Shown: positions 51,031-59,425 of the stretch, piece by piece
Layout: every line of letters begins with the position of its first letter
Numbering within the stretch: position 1 is the first letter of the stretch
Source: an uncultured Flavobacteriales bacterium
Lineage (GTDB): Bacteria; Bacteroidota; Bacteroidia; Flavobacteriales_G; Salibacteraceae
Direction: 5' to 3'
NCBI GenBank assembly: GCA_913057205.1
Contig: CAJXNO010000009.1
Location: forward strand, 34,651-98,650
Length of the DNA stretch: 64,000 nt
Program-made: the position numbers and the translations under genes
Notes under the pieces: generated by a model
What the model saw: the letters and a program-made list of their open reading frames with translations, nothing else
What the model was told of the DNA's origin: nothing
Databases searched by the model: none

Positions 51031-51058
51031 AAGCAGAGGTGCGGACAGAACAAGGGTC

Positions 51059-51086
51059 AAAAAAACGGCCCGATGTAATCGAGCCG
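51059..51086 (-). terminator. intrinsic terminator after DUF4476 gene
   Basis: Minus-strand 9-bp stem (51066-51074 with 51078-51086, one G-U), a 3-nt loop and seven T on the minus strand (51059-51065), 23 bp beyond the gene's stop. Confidence 0.78.
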
Positions 51087-51109
51087 CTTTTCCACGTGTT
51101 CTGTGATGC

Positions 51110-52096
51110 TTATTGCATGTCTAAGAAGTCGTTCAGCTCATCCACACTTCCAGAGAAAGTGAAGGCATCGTTCACCTGGAAGTAGTTGCCTTGGTCCACA
51201 CATTTCGCATAGGCCGCTTTGGCGAACTCCAGCTTGGAATCTTCAAAGGAAAAGAGGTCCATCACCTGAATGATCTGGTTCACGCTTAGGCAATTGCTGC
51301 GCAAGATCTGCTTGGCCACCTTCATCTGACCATCGGTGAAAGATTGGTTCTCAATGCTCGATTTGGCTGAGTTAAAGCTGCTGCTCGACATGGCTGTTGT
51401 GCAACCTTTTGGTTCCGCTGGAGCCGCAGGCTGAGCGGCTGGTTGTGCAGGAGTACTTTGGGTAACCGTTGTTTGTGTGGTAGTGGTCTCCGTGTAGGTC
51501 TGTTGGGTCGACGTTTCTGTTTCCATGTTCGGAACGGTCATAGAAATACCGATGCCGCCAACGTTGGTTCGCACGTTCACCGTTTCCGATGGAGCGCCTT
51601 TTGTAGTGGTAGTGGTGGTGGTAGTAGTTGTTATGGTTCCACTCGGAATAGCCGTGGGTACGCTATTGGTCGTAGCCACATTCGTTTCACCACTCACGGT
51701 TCCGCTGGCATCGTTGTAATGCATCACTTGGCTTCCGGTGCTGGGCGCAGCCTGGTTGAAGCTCGACATGCGAAGCACCCATTTGCCTCGATTGTTCTCT
51801 TTCACCATGTAGGTGACATCCATCAATTGGTTGGTCTCTATGTCTTGGATCGCCACGTTCTGATCGATCTCAGGGATAGAGGCGTCTTCAAAGATCACCT
51901 TAGCACGGTAGAAGGCCTTGCCAAGTTCGTCCACTTTCACGTTGGCGGCTGGCTCTTGGTTGATGCGGGTTCCATCGATGATCAGCCAAAAACGCTCGCC
52001 ATCTTCAGCGAAAACAGTAATGCTGCCCGATGCTTGGGAAAAGGCACTACCAATGGTGATCAAAGCAAAAACGAACACAAATAAGCTTGATTTCAT
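51110..52096 (-). CDS. exported DUF4476 protein
   Basis: A 328-residue exported protein with signal peptide (SLFVFVFALITIGSAFSQ). The N-terminal ~110 residues are a beta domain ('SITVFAEDGERFWLIIDG'), followed by a Thr/Ser-rich low-complexity linker including ten consecutive Thr encoded by a trinucleotide-like tract. The C-terminal ~95 residues are DUF4476 ('SFTDGQMKVAKQIL', 'LSVNQIIQVMDLFSFEDSKL'). Function unknown. Last gene of a three-gene unit with two LPP20-like genes. Confidence 0.85.
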   Translation of the reverse strand: MKSSLFVFVFALITIGSAFSQASGSITVFAEDGERFWLIIDGTRINQEPAANVKVDELGKAFYRAKVIFEDASIPEIDQNVAIQDIETNQLMDVTYMVKENNRGKWVLRMSSFNQAAPSTGSQVMHYNDASGTVSGETNVATTNSVPTAIPSGTITTTTTTTTTTKGAPSETVNVRTNVGGIGISMTVPNMETETSTQQTYTETTTTQTTVTQSTPAQPAAQPAAPAEPKGCTTAMSSSSFNSAKSSIENQSFTDGQMKVAKQILRSNCLSVNQIIQVMDLFSFEDSKLEFAKAAYAKCVDQGNYFQVNDAFTFSGSVDELNDFLDMQ

Positions 52097-52114
52097 GTTG
52101 TTCAATTATGAGGG

Positions 52115-53260
52115 TTATCGGTTATCGAAATTTTGATCTTGCGGGGCGAAGTTGATCTGGCGCCCATAAATGAGTTTAACATCTACCTTTTTGGACTTCA
52201 TGGCCAGAACGGCATCGGTCATGTCGAGGATCTTGAAGGCCAGGTCATCTGGTTTTGACTTAAAAGTACAATTGATGCGGGTGTATTCCGGAACGCTGGT
52301 GATCTCGAATTGTCCACCAAAATCAGCGTCACTCTTAAGCTGATCGCGCAGGTCGCGAAACTCTCGGAACCCACCGATGTTGTAGAAGCGTAGCTCAAAG
52401 GGGGTGCCTGTATTCACCCAGGTTCCGATGTAGGAATTGAACAGGGTCATCAACTTGCCCAGCTCGTTTTTGCTGGCACTTGCGATGCCATCCTTGACCG
52501 TAGATTTTAACTCGCGGGAAGTACTTCGCTCCCCTTCAATACTCACGGTGCCGAGTCCCTCTGCGGTGCAGTTGTCATAGGCCTTCACGTCCATTTTTAC
52601 CACCGAAGAGAAGCGGGTATCAAAGGCTTCGCTCCTGGAGTCTACGCGGATGTTCTTCAAATAGATGATGAACTGCGCGCCCGACTTCAACCCGAGGCGT
52701 TGCACATAGCTCATCTCCGTGGTATCGCTGGCCTCCATGAGGTTCATTGCTTCACGTTGCAGCTCATCGAATCGGTTCTTTTCAATGTAGCGGTAGCCCT
52801 GCTGCGCAAGTTGCTCGTTGACCCGCTCTACGGCGAACTCGTAGTTGGATACCTCGTCTTCTTTCACCTTGCGCGGATCGTACATCACTAAGAAACGCAC
52901 GCCTCCGATGGCGTCTGCCAAAAGCTTCGCATCGGCTTTGAGCGGACTCAAACTCACGGTAGCTTCGATCTCTACTTGGTACATGTCGGTTTGCATGCCT
53001 TCGTTGATGATCGTGTAATTGGTGATATAACCTTTAGATCGGGTGGTGATGGCGTCCTTTACTACCACGAAGTTCTCCACACTGGTCTCAGAGCTCACGT
53101 AGGTTCCAACGGCTTGACTCACCGCATTGCGATACGCGTCTTCGATCGCGTCGCTGCGATCACCCCCAAAACCCTTTGCTCTTACCGTTGCTTCTTCGTC
53201 TGCAGCAAAAGACAGAGACGAGGAAAGCAGTAGTATACAAATCGCGCTGATCCACTTCAT
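52115..53260 (-). CDS. exported LPP20/FlgT_N-like protein
   Basis: A 381-residue exported protein with signal peptide (ISAICILLLSSSLSFA). The first ~110 mature residues read like the LPP20/FlgT N-terminal fold ('GFGGDRSDAIEDAYRNAVSQ', 'VVVKDAITTRSKGYI'). The middle and C-terminal domains resemble periplasmic ATP-independent assembly proteins ('YIEKNRFDELQREA', 'GAQFIIYLKNIRVDS'). As there is no flagellum in this phylum, a flagellar role is unlikely. Lies 3 bp after the upstream gene and 18 bp before the DUF4476 gene. Confidence 0.7.
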   Translation of the reverse strand: MKWISAICILLLSSSLSFAADEEATVRAKGFGGDRSDAIEDAYRNAVSQAVGTYVSSETSVENFVVVKDAITTRSKGYITNYTIINEGMQTDMYQVEIEATVSLSPLKADAKLLADAIGGVRFLVMYDPRKVKEDEVSNYEFAVERVNEQLAQQGYRYIEKNRFDELQREAMNLMEASDTTEMSYVQRLGLKSGAQFIIYLKNIRVDSRSEAFDTRFSSVVKMDVKAYDNCTAEGLGTVSIEGERSTSRELKSTVKDGIASASKNELGKLMTLFNSYIGTWVNTGTPFELRFYNIGGFREFRDLRDQLKSDADFGGQFEITSVPEYTRINCTFKSKPDDLAFKILDMTDAVLAMKSKKVDVKLIYGRQINFAPQDQNFDNR

Positions 53261-53263
53261 CGC

Positions 53264-54211
53264 TTAGAACAAGATTATCGATTTCGCCATGCCCAGGATG
53301 TCGACCGTAGTGTTCTTGACACGCTCCAAGATCTCACGGCCCTTACCATCTGCAACAAGGTTTCCGCCTTCATCTTGGATCAACTCCACCACCTTGGCCT
53401 TCGGATTGTCTTTGATTTGGTCAATCAGGTCCTTGTTCTTACGCACGATGCGCGGGAAGCGACCGTTTTTAGAATCGTAGGCATCCATCAAGTTGAGCAA
53501 GGTGTTGCCATCAATGTCTGTGATCTTCGGGAAAAGACTGGGGTCGATCTTACCATCGGTAACCTCAAAAACAAGGTTCTCGAGCAATTCCAGGTCTTCT
53601 TCGCTCGGGCCTTTTTTCTTATCGCCCTTCTTCTTCCGATCGTTCGACTCATCCTCTTCCATCGCTTCTTCTTCAGCATCTTCCTCCCCTTCGTCATCAT
53701 CGGAGTCGTCATCTCCCTTCTTTGCTTTTTTCTCGATGACCGCGGAAGCCAAACCAGCACCTTCATAGAGCGGAACCCGCATCGTTACTTCCATGAGTCC
53801 AAATTGATTCACGGCCGGACCGTTTACCACTTGTGCATTCTTCAAGACGCCATCGACACGCGCACGGATCACATCACTCTCAACGATCATATCTCTTACC
53901 GTGGTTTCGCCCTGAATATGTACCCCTTCAACGATCTCTAAGAGGTTTCGCTGAGCCACAACCACAGCACCACGAGAGGCCATTGCATTGGCCTGCGATG
54001 GGTTCTTGTAGCGCGCCGTATCGATCACCGATTCGCCTTTGGCTTCGATGTATTGATCGGTCCAATTGATACTGCCGTTAGACTTTTCTTCAATGAATGG
54101 ATCGGCCGACTCTGCCATGCTTGAGATGGAAGTAGATTTCGATTTCTTTTGGGCTAAACCCGATTGTCCCAGCGCGATGAGCACCACGAATAGCAGTGAT
54201 ACGTGTTTCAT
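53264..54211 (-). CDS. exported LPP20-domain protein with acidic linker
   Basis: A 315-residue exported protein with signal peptide (HVSLLFVVLIALGQSGLAQ). The LPP20-like domain spans about 45-165 ('WTDQYIEAKGESVID', 'VVAQRNLLEIVEGVHIQGET'). It is followed by a ~45-residue Asp/Glu- then Lys-rich linker, and a C-terminal domain (about 215-315) containing 'VLEFVTDGKI'-like and 'LIDQIKDNPKAKVVEL' segments. First gene of the trio, with a perfect TAnnTTTG promoter element 26 nt upstream. Function unknown; probably an envelope complex with its two neighbours (inference). Confidence 0.7.
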   Translation of the reverse strand: MKHVSLLFVVLIALGQSGLAQKKSKSTSISSMAESADPFIEEKSNGSINWTDQYIEAKGESVIDTARYKNPSQANAMASRGAVVVAQRNLLEIVEGVHIQGETTVRDMIVESDVIRARVDGVLKNAQVVNGPAVNQFGLMEVTMRVPLYEGAGLASAVIEKKAKKGDDDSDDDEGEEDAEEEAMEEDESNDRKKKGDKKKGPSEEDLELLENLVFEVTDGKIDPSLFPKITDIDGNTLLNLMDAYDSKNGRFPRIVRKNKDLIDQIKDNPKAKVVELIQDEGGNLVADGKGREILERVKNTTVDILGMAKSIILF

Positions 54212-54237
54212 TGGTAAAGTGTTATAGATGAAAGGGT

Positions 54238-54245
54238 CAAATTTA
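54238..54245 (-). promoter_or_regulatory. -7 promoter element for LPP20-like operon
   Basis: TAAATTTG on the minus strand, 26 nt before the ATG at 54211. Confidence 0.55.
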
Positions 54246-54276
54246 AGACACGGAAGCTTTAGAATCCACTATTACA

Positions 54277-54297
54277 CCGAAGAGCTTCGGGTTTTTT
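54277..54297 (+). terminator. plus-strand terminator-like hairpin without an upstream plus gene
   Basis: ccgaa-gagc-ttcgg followed by g and seven T on the plus strand, between two minus-strand genes. The T run is on the wrong side for the minus-strand ATPase transcript. Confidence 0.4.
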
Positions 54298-54328
54298 TAG
54301 AGTTGGAAGTACAGCTATCCGAACGTAT

Positions 54329-55450
54329 TCATAGGACCTGCCGCAACCATAGCGCGAAAACAGGGTCAACGAAGTCCACTTGCTCTCCAAAGCGTTCGAT
54401 GAGTTCCTTCTTCTCCAAGGCTTTCATAGCAGCAACCACATGCGCAGAGGATTGGAACCCATAGGCCTCTAGGTTCGATTGACGGGTGAAGCCTTCTTTC
54501 AGGCCATCGAGGATCATGCGCAGGGCGTGGATCTGGTTGGCGGGCAGGTCGTCGAATTCTTTTGTGTAGAAAATGGCGTTGGTTTGAATGAGCTGCTGGA
54601 TGGCCTCTTGCAGCTGCTTTTGACCCACCTTTTTGCCGCTTGCCGCATGAAGTAGGATGTGTGCGAGTTGCTGAACGTAGTAGGGGTGGTGCTGCATTTC
54701 CTCCACCAGTTGCTGCGCGATGCCGCTTTTGAGCTTCTTGCCGCTTTCCGCAAAGCCGCGCTCAATGTAGGGCACAAAGTGCTCGGGACCGATCTTAGTG
54801 AGGTAGATCAGATCGCCAAAGCGGTAGAAGGGCATGCTCTTCTGCTCAAACAGCTCCATCATCATGTGGCGCTTGCTGCCGTAGAGTAGGTAAGTGACGC
54901 GCTGGTGCTGCTGCCAATGGGCTCGGGCCTTTTTCTGAAACGCCATGGGGTCTTCAAACATGCTGATGTTCTGAAACTCATCCAAGCAGACCACCAAGCG
55001 CACCCCTTTTTCTGCGGCGATGGTTTCCGCAAGATCAAGTAGCTCATCGGGACCTTTTTCCACTTGCTTCCGTTGCAGTTTCAGGCTGAGCGTTCCGGCA
55101 GCGTCGTTGCTGAAACTGATGCTCGGGGCGAAGGACGACAACCAGCGTTTGACCGCTCCCATTGCATCTTCCACTTTGCTGTTGGTTTGCGTGATGACCT
55201 CCGTGGCGAGTTTATCATAGAACTCAAGCTCGCTGCGCACCTTGAACAAGTCGAGGGTGATGAAGACCACTTCTTCTTGTGTGTTCTGGGCAATGAGGTG
55301 TTGTACAAGCGACGACTTCCCCCAGCGGCGTGGGGAGATCATGACCGTATTGACGCCGGCCACAATGTTGCTCTGCAAGCGTGCTAGTTCTTCCGTTCGG
55401 TTTACGAACTGGTCTTGAGCAACGGGCTTTCCGTATTGAAATACTCCCAT
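54329..55450 (-). CDS. archaeal-type AAA+ ATPase (PF01637-like)
   Basis: A 373-residue P-loop ATPase of the archaeal ATPase/STAND-related group. Walker A is SPRRWGKSSL, Walker B LVVCLDEFQN, and sensor-1-like 'VTYLLYGSKRH' follows. A C-terminal winged-helix-like region (about 300-373, 'LKEGFTRQSNLEAYGFQSSA') ends near 'FVDPVFALWLRQVL'. The family is widespread in Bacteroidota and archaea, often in variable regions, with poorly known function. Four 15-bp tandem units lie immediately before its start codon, a candidate self-regulatory site. Confidence 0.85.
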   Translation of the reverse strand: MGVFQYGKPVAQDQFVNRTEELARLQSNIVAGVNTVMISPRRWGKSSLVQHLIAQNTQEEVVFITLDLFKVRSELEFYDKLATEVITQTNSKVEDAMGAVKRWLSSFAPSISFSNDAAGTLSLKLQRKQVEKGPDELLDLAETIAAEKGVRLVVCLDEFQNISMFEDPMAFQKKARAHWQQHQRVTYLLYGSKRHMMMELFEQKSMPFYRFGDLIYLTKIGPEHFVPYIERGFAESGKKLKSGIAQQLVEEMQHHPYYVQQLAHILLHAASGKKVGQKQLQEAIQQLIQTNAIFYTKEFDDLPANQIHALRMILDGLKEGFTRQSNLEAYGFQSSAHVVAAMKALEKKELIERFGEQVDFVDPVFALWLRQVL

Positions 55451-55453
55451 AGT

Positions 55454-55513
55454 AAAATCAAATTTAGTAAAAAGGAGTTTACTAAAAAGGGATTAACTAA
55501 AAAGGAGTTTGCC
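55454..55513. repeat. 15-bp tandem repeats abutting ATPase start codon
   Basis: Three clear units on the plus strand (aaaaaggagtttact 55469-55483, aaaaagggattaact 55484-55498, aaaaaggagtttgcc 55499-55513) and one degenerate unit at 55454-55468. They fill the entire gap between the RidA stop codon and the ATPase ATG. Confidence 0.75.
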
Positions 55514-55516
55514 AAA

Positions 55517-55945
55517 TCAATCGATCGTAGCGATGCACTTCAGCTCAATGGCGATCGGTGTAGGGAGGGAGTTGATCTCTACTGTAGTTCTGCAAGGTTG
55601 TGCGTCTTTGAAGTATTCCGCATATACCTTGTTGTAGGTCTTGAAATCGCGCTTCATGTTTACCAGGAAGACGGTGACATCCACCAGGTTCTCCCACTTG
55701 CTTCCAGAAGCTTCCAGTACAGCGCGTACATTGTCAAATACAGAACGGCACTGTGCCTCGAAGTCGAACTCCTCAAAATTCCCATTGTGGTCTAGCTTCA
55801 ATCCGGGAACACCGCTGTCGTTCGCGTCGGAACCGGCGGTACGCGGTCCCACCCCAGACAAGAACAAAAGGTTGCCCACTTTGCGGGCGTGGGGGTAAAG
55901 CCCAACGGGTTTCGGCGCTTTGTTCGCGTTGATCTTATCGCTCAT
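55517..55945 (-). CDS. RidA/YjgF-YER057c-UK114 family deaminase
   Basis: A 142-residue RidA-family protein. It has the N-terminal PVGLYPHARKVGNLLFLSG and the C-terminal 'CRTTVEINSLPTPIAIELKCIA' region (in part), including the conserved Arg that binds the substrate carboxylate and a Glu near the end. An insertion (TAGSDANDSGVPGLKLDHNG) makes it closer to 2-aminomuconate deaminase-type members. It may hydrolyse reactive enamine/imine intermediates made by PLP enzymes such as the ammonia-lyase at 1301-2227 (inference). Confidence 0.88.
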   Translation of the reverse strand: MSDKINANKAPKPVGLYPHARKVGNLLFLSGVGPRTAGSDANDSGVPGLKLDHNGNFEEFDFEAQCRSVFDNVRAVLEASGSKWENLVDVTVFLVNMKRDFKTYNKVYAEYFKDAQPCRTTVEINSLPTPIAIELKCIATID

Positions 55946-56003
55946 GCTAACGTGTTTTGGGCAAGATTAACAGGAATTCTTCAATAATGGTTCTTCGATG
56001 GCA

Positions 56004-56906
56004 TCACTTCCCGTAAACAAAGCCGTACCGATAGACGATCTGATCCCCATCAAAGGTCCATAGTTCACTTTGCTCTTGCGTGGTGATGATCGAGTCGACT
56101 GTGAACAAAGCCGCATCCGGCTGCAAGACGCCCTTGAACTTGCGGTGACGCTCGAAGAAATTATCGCCAAGGAAAGGATCGTAGAAGAACTCCATGTATT
56201 TGTTCACCACTTGGCCTTTGGCATTCACTTCAAAGGTCTTTTGCCAGCTGGTGGGCTTTTTTCCTTCCTCTATTTCATAGAAAGAGTGGTGCATGACGGT
56301 AGGTAAACCGCGGTCATTGTCCCAGTCGAGGATCTCTTCCCGGATCAACTCGCCGTCCTTGAACCACTGATCTGTGTCGATGTCCTTTTCCACATCATAG
56401 GTAAAAATGGAAGTACTTCCTAACCGACTACTAACGGATTTGATCGTAATGCTATCGGCGTTGATCCATGCTTCTGAACGCAATTCTCCGTACTCCCAAG
56501 ATCGGCTGTAAATACTTCCATCGGCTTCCCGTTCAATCAAAGTTCGAGCCTCCAACATCTTCTCCCTATTCAAGGTAAGCACTTCGTTGGCTCGCCCTTG
56601 GTCATCGTATGCAATCACGGTCATGCGGTAGAAGTCCTTTTCAGAAGGATACTCGATCATGGAGTCGATTTTACCAAAGGCATTTACTACGTACCGTTTA
56701 ATGGTTGCAGTGGTGGTATCAAAATCGACTGTGGTAATGTCCTCTCCTTTCAGATTAACCATCCGCAGCGGGGTCTTGGTCACCACAATCTCACGGACAC
56801 CTTCATCAGCTAGTAGGTCGAGCCGAGGCAAGCGGTATTGCGCATGAAGCGTGGATGACCATAACGTGATCAATACAAAGGAGAGGAATGCGGTGATGGG
56901 TCTCAT
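56004..56906 (-). CDS. exported hypothetical protein
   Basis: A 300-residue protein with signal peptide (AFLSFVLITLWSSTLHA). The body is beta-rich, with YD/RHS-like hairpin rhythm ('VNAFGKIDSMIEYPSE', 'YDDQGRANEVLTLNREK', 'VNAKGQVVNKYMEFFYDP'), suggesting a chain of short beta repeats, but no family is recognised with certainty. 8 bp after the neighbouring small gene; probably co-transcribed. Confidence 0.65.
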   Translation of the reverse strand: MRPITAFLSFVLITLWSSTLHAQYRLPRLDLLADEGVREIVVTKTPLRMVNLKGEDITTVDFDTTTATIKRYVVNAFGKIDSMIEYPSEKDFYRMTVIAYDDQGRANEVLTLNREKMLEARTLIEREADGSIYSRSWEYGELRSEAWINADSITIKSVSSRLGSTSIFTYDVEKDIDTDQWFKDGELIREEILDWDNDRGLPTVMHHSFYEIEEGKKPTSWQKTFEVNAKGQVVNKYMEFFYDPFLGDNFFERHRKFKGVLQPDAALFTVDSIITTQEQSELWTFDGDQIVYRYGFVYGK

Positions 56907-56914
56907 TCGGAAGA

Positions 56915-57292
56915 CTATGCATTCAAATATGCAGAAAGCATGCCAACATGGTCGTCGACGAAATCTGTTATCTCTTCTTTAAACTCCTCCGTGATCTCTG
57001 CACGGTTGATGGAGAGGCGCACGTGCACATGCTCTTTGTTCGGAGGGTGGTTGGTGGTAACGCTCCAGGTCAAGGCATTCGGACATTCGATCAAGGTAAA
57101 GCGCACCCCTCCGCGAACGGCAGTGCGTTGCAAGGTGAACTCCCCCCAAAGGCCACCGATCTGCACCACGTCACCTTTGACCGGCTGCAGCGCAAAGAAC
57201 TCTGAGCTCCACTCCGCCATCGACTCGAGCGTTATGCGTTCTTGAAGGGTGTCAGGTTGAATGTGGAGCGGTATGGATCTGTAGAATTCCAT
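56915..57292 (-). CDS. hypothetical protein
   Basis: A 125-residue cytoplasmic protein with no signal or membrane segment. Its alternating strands ('VVQIGGLWGEFTLQRTAV', 'GVRFTLIECPNALTWSVTT') suggest a small beta-barrel or SRPBCC-like fold, ending with an acidic helix (EEFKEEITDFVDDH). No family recognised. Confidence 0.6.
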   Translation of the reverse strand: MEFYRSIPLHIQPDTLQERITLESMAEWSSEFFALQPVKGDVVQIGGLWGEFTLQRTAVRGGVRFTLIECPNALTWSVTTNHPPNKEHVHVRLSINRAEITEEFKEEITDFVDDHVGMLSAYLNA

Positions 57293-57312
57293 TCGTTTTT
57301 GTGGTACAAAGT

Positions 57313-57595
57313 ATTAGGAATTAAGTACAAGGTAAGATTATTAGCTGTCAGCTGTCGGCTGTCAGCTCTCAGTGAGATTGAGTTTGTCTAAGCATCCACC
57401 TTCAATTGTCTAACGTCTAACATCTAGCTTCCCTACCCGCTTATGTCTTCGAGACTTCGTTCACCGCAGGTGAACAAACCTCAGACTGACAGCTACCCAC
57501 ATCTAAAGCTATCAGCTGTCGGCTATCAGCTGTCGGCTATCAGCTATGGTCAAGTCGGTTGTTGCCCACCTCGTTCCTAATACTTAATTCCTAAT
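57313..57595. repeat. composite intergenic repeat region
   Basis: A 305-bp gene-free gap. A perfect 15-bp inverted repeat (57313-57327 and 57581-57595) encloses two blocks of 14-bp units (ctgtcagctgtcgg-type at 57345-57372; ctatcagctgtcgg twice at 57509-57536 plus a partial third) and a 7-bp hairpin gttcacc-gca-ggtgaac (57459-57475). 'Taattcctaattccta' tandem copies adjoin the right arm and run into the DsbA-like gene end. No ORF or RNA gene is recognised. Confidence 0.75.
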
Positions 57596-57597
57596 TC

Positions 57598-58272
57598 CTA
57601 ATTCCCCCGCACCTTCTCAATTGTCTTGATCAAATCCTCGGCGGTTCGGTATCCATTGGCTACTAAGAAAAGCTGATTGTCATGACGGATCACCACGGAA
57701 GGAAATCCGCGAACTCCCATTTCGTTGGAGAGCTGAAAATCAGCCCGCGTGGCGTAGCGCATGTCCTCGCTTTCAAAGGCTTCGCGGTAAGCGGTTTCGT
57801 CTAAGCCGAACTGCTTGGCTAGGGCAACGTAGGTGTCGGTTGAGCGGATATCTGCGCCATCTACGTAGAAGGCCTTTTGCACCGCTTTGAAGAATTCGAG
57901 CTCGATCTCGGGCTTCATTTCACGGGCCACTACCACTGCTCGGCAGGCAGGCTCTGTATCGTAGACCATGTCTTCATCCTTGAGTACCTCATAATTGAAG
58001 GGTTGACCTGTACGCTCTTCGATCTCTCGCCAGTGATGTTCCAAGAATTCCGCCAGGTCGGCATTGGTTTCCGTGCCTCCTGGTCGCAAGCCGCCTACCA
58101 CCAGCTTGAACTCATGATCTGGAAAGGCATCCTTCACTTCGGTGATCTCCGGAGCAAAGCCATAGCACCAACTACACATGGGGTCGCCGATGTAGATGAT
58201 CGTAGGATTCTGAGCATTGAGCCAAGCGTAAGGCATAAGGCAAAGGGTTAAAAGTGTGAACAGTGTTTTCAT
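57598..58272 (-). CDS. exported DsbA-family protein
   Basis: A 224-residue DsbA/FrnE-like thioredoxin-fold protein with signal peptide (FTLLTLCLMPYAWLNAQ). The active site is CSWC in DPMCSWCYGF, the cis-proline is in RGFPSVVIR, and a helical insert lies between. FrnE-like 2-hydroxychromene isomerase/DsbA relatives share 'DPMCSWCYG'. It may oxidise or isomerise disulfides in the periplasm. ATG 58272 is used because the signal peptide starts there. Divergent from the YdjM-type gene. Confidence 0.85.
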   Translation of the reverse strand: MKTLFTLLTLCLMPYAWLNAQNPTIIYIGDPMCSWCYGFAPEITEVKDAFPDHEFKLVVGGLRPGGTETNADLAEFLEHHWREIEERTGQPFNYEVLKDEDMVYDTEPACRAVVVAREMKPEIELEFFKAVQKAFYVDGADIRSTDTYVALAKQFGLDETAYREAFESEDMRYATRADFQLSNEMGVRGFPSVVIRHDNQLFLVANGYRTAEDLIKTIEKVRGN

Positions 58273-58379
58273 GTGTGCTTTCAAGCCCTGCGAAGTTATG
58301 GGCTGCGAGGATTTCATGGCAGTGCTTAACGTTTCTTGAACAACTTTCAAGGAGGTGAGCGGTTACTTTCGCAAACCTC

Positions 58380-59378
58380 ATGGACTCACTCACACAGATC
58401 GTACTAGGTGCCGCCGTTGGTGAGGCGGTACTCGGCCGCAAGGTGGGCAACAAGGCGATGCTCTATGGTGCCATTGCCGGAACCATCCCTGATCTGGATG
58501 TGCTTTCATCGCATTTCACAGATACCACCCGAGCACTGGAAATGCATCGCGGGTTCACGCATTCCATCGTTTTTTCGGTCTTGTTCGCACCTGCCTTTGC
58601 ATGGATCGTGTCGCGGTATGAGTCGTTCAAGGACATCAAGGCCTGGTCTTGGCTCTTCTTTTGGGCCTTTGTGACGCACCCGATCCTCGACGCCCACACC
58701 ACATGGGGCACGCAGCTCTTCTGGCCGCTCGACCTGCGCCTAGCCTTTCAGAACATCTTCGTGATCGACCCGCTGTATACCTTGCCTTTCCTCGTGTTCC
58801 TCATCTTGGCCATGCTTCGGAAACGCACAGATCCGAAGCGAAGGAGATTCAATACGATCGGATTAAGCATCAGTTCTGCCTACCTCGCTTTGACCTTATT
58901 GCTGAAGGGGATCGCATTTGAACGATTTACCGAGGCCTTGGAACAGCAACAGATCGCCTACCGAGAGATGGATACCCGTCCGGCTCCCCTCAATGCGGTG
59001 CTGTGGAACGCCAATGTGGAAACCGACGATGCCTTTCTGTTAGGGGATTACTCTTTTTTCGACACCCAGCCCATTCGTTTTGTCAGCTACCCGAAGGACC
59101 ACCACCTCTGGAATGGCTTGGAAAACAACGAACGGGTACAGCGTATGATCGGGATCAGTCAGGGGTGGTATACCTTGCATGAAGCGAACGACCAGCTTTA
59201 CTTCAATGACCTCCGTTTTGGACTGATGAGCTTGGAGGAAGGTTCGCAGGATTTTGTCTTCAAGTATGAGGTCTCCAAGAATGAAGAAGGCGAAGTGGTA
59301 TTTACCGAAACACGTAAAGATCGAGGTGATGCGAAAGCGCTACTGGGGGCGCTGTGGGAGCGGGTGAAGGGGAACTGA
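58380..59378 (+). CDS. YdjM-type membrane-bound metal-dependent hydrolase
   Basis: A 332-residue membrane protein of the PF04307 family. It has the N-terminal DSLTQIVLGAAVGEAVLG, GAIAGTIPDLDVL, MHRGFTHSIVFSV and THPILDAHTTWGTQ; the His/Asp residues are the putative metal ligands. About five membrane segments cover residues 1-180, followed by a soluble ~150-residue C-terminal domain. Homologues are linked to the SOS response in E. coli (ydjM); the substrate is unknown. A TAnnTTCG near-match (58365-58372) lies just upstream. Confidence 0.88.
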   Translation: MDSLTQIVLGAAVGEAVLGRKVGNKAMLYGAIAGTIPDLDVLSSHFTDTTRALEMHRGFTHSIVFSVLFAPAFAWIVSRYESFKDIKAWSWLFFWAFVTHPILDAHTTWGTQLFWPLDLRLAFQNIFVIDPLYTLPFLVFLILAMLRKRTDPKRRRFNTIGLSISSAYLALTLLLKGIAFERFTEALEQQQIAYREMDTRPAPLNAVLWNANVETDDAFLLGDYSFFDTQPIRFVSYPKDHHLWNGLENNERVQRMIGISQGWYTLHEANDQLYFNDLRFGLMSLEEGSQDFVFKYEVSKNEEGEVVFTETRKDRGDAKALLGALWERVKGN

Positions 59379-59425
59379 ACCGGTCGTGTTGATTGAACGT
59401 AAGGTTCTTCAGCAGTAGGGCGGCA

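Noticed and set aside
51601..51640. Trinucleotide tract as a phase-variation switch in the DUF4476 gene
   Set aside because: Unit length is three and imperfect, so slippage would only lengthen a Thr linker and not shift the frame.
57341..57550. CRISPR-like array in the repeat island
   Set aside because: Units are 14 bp and tandem, without unique 30-40-bp spacers, and there are no cas genes nearby.
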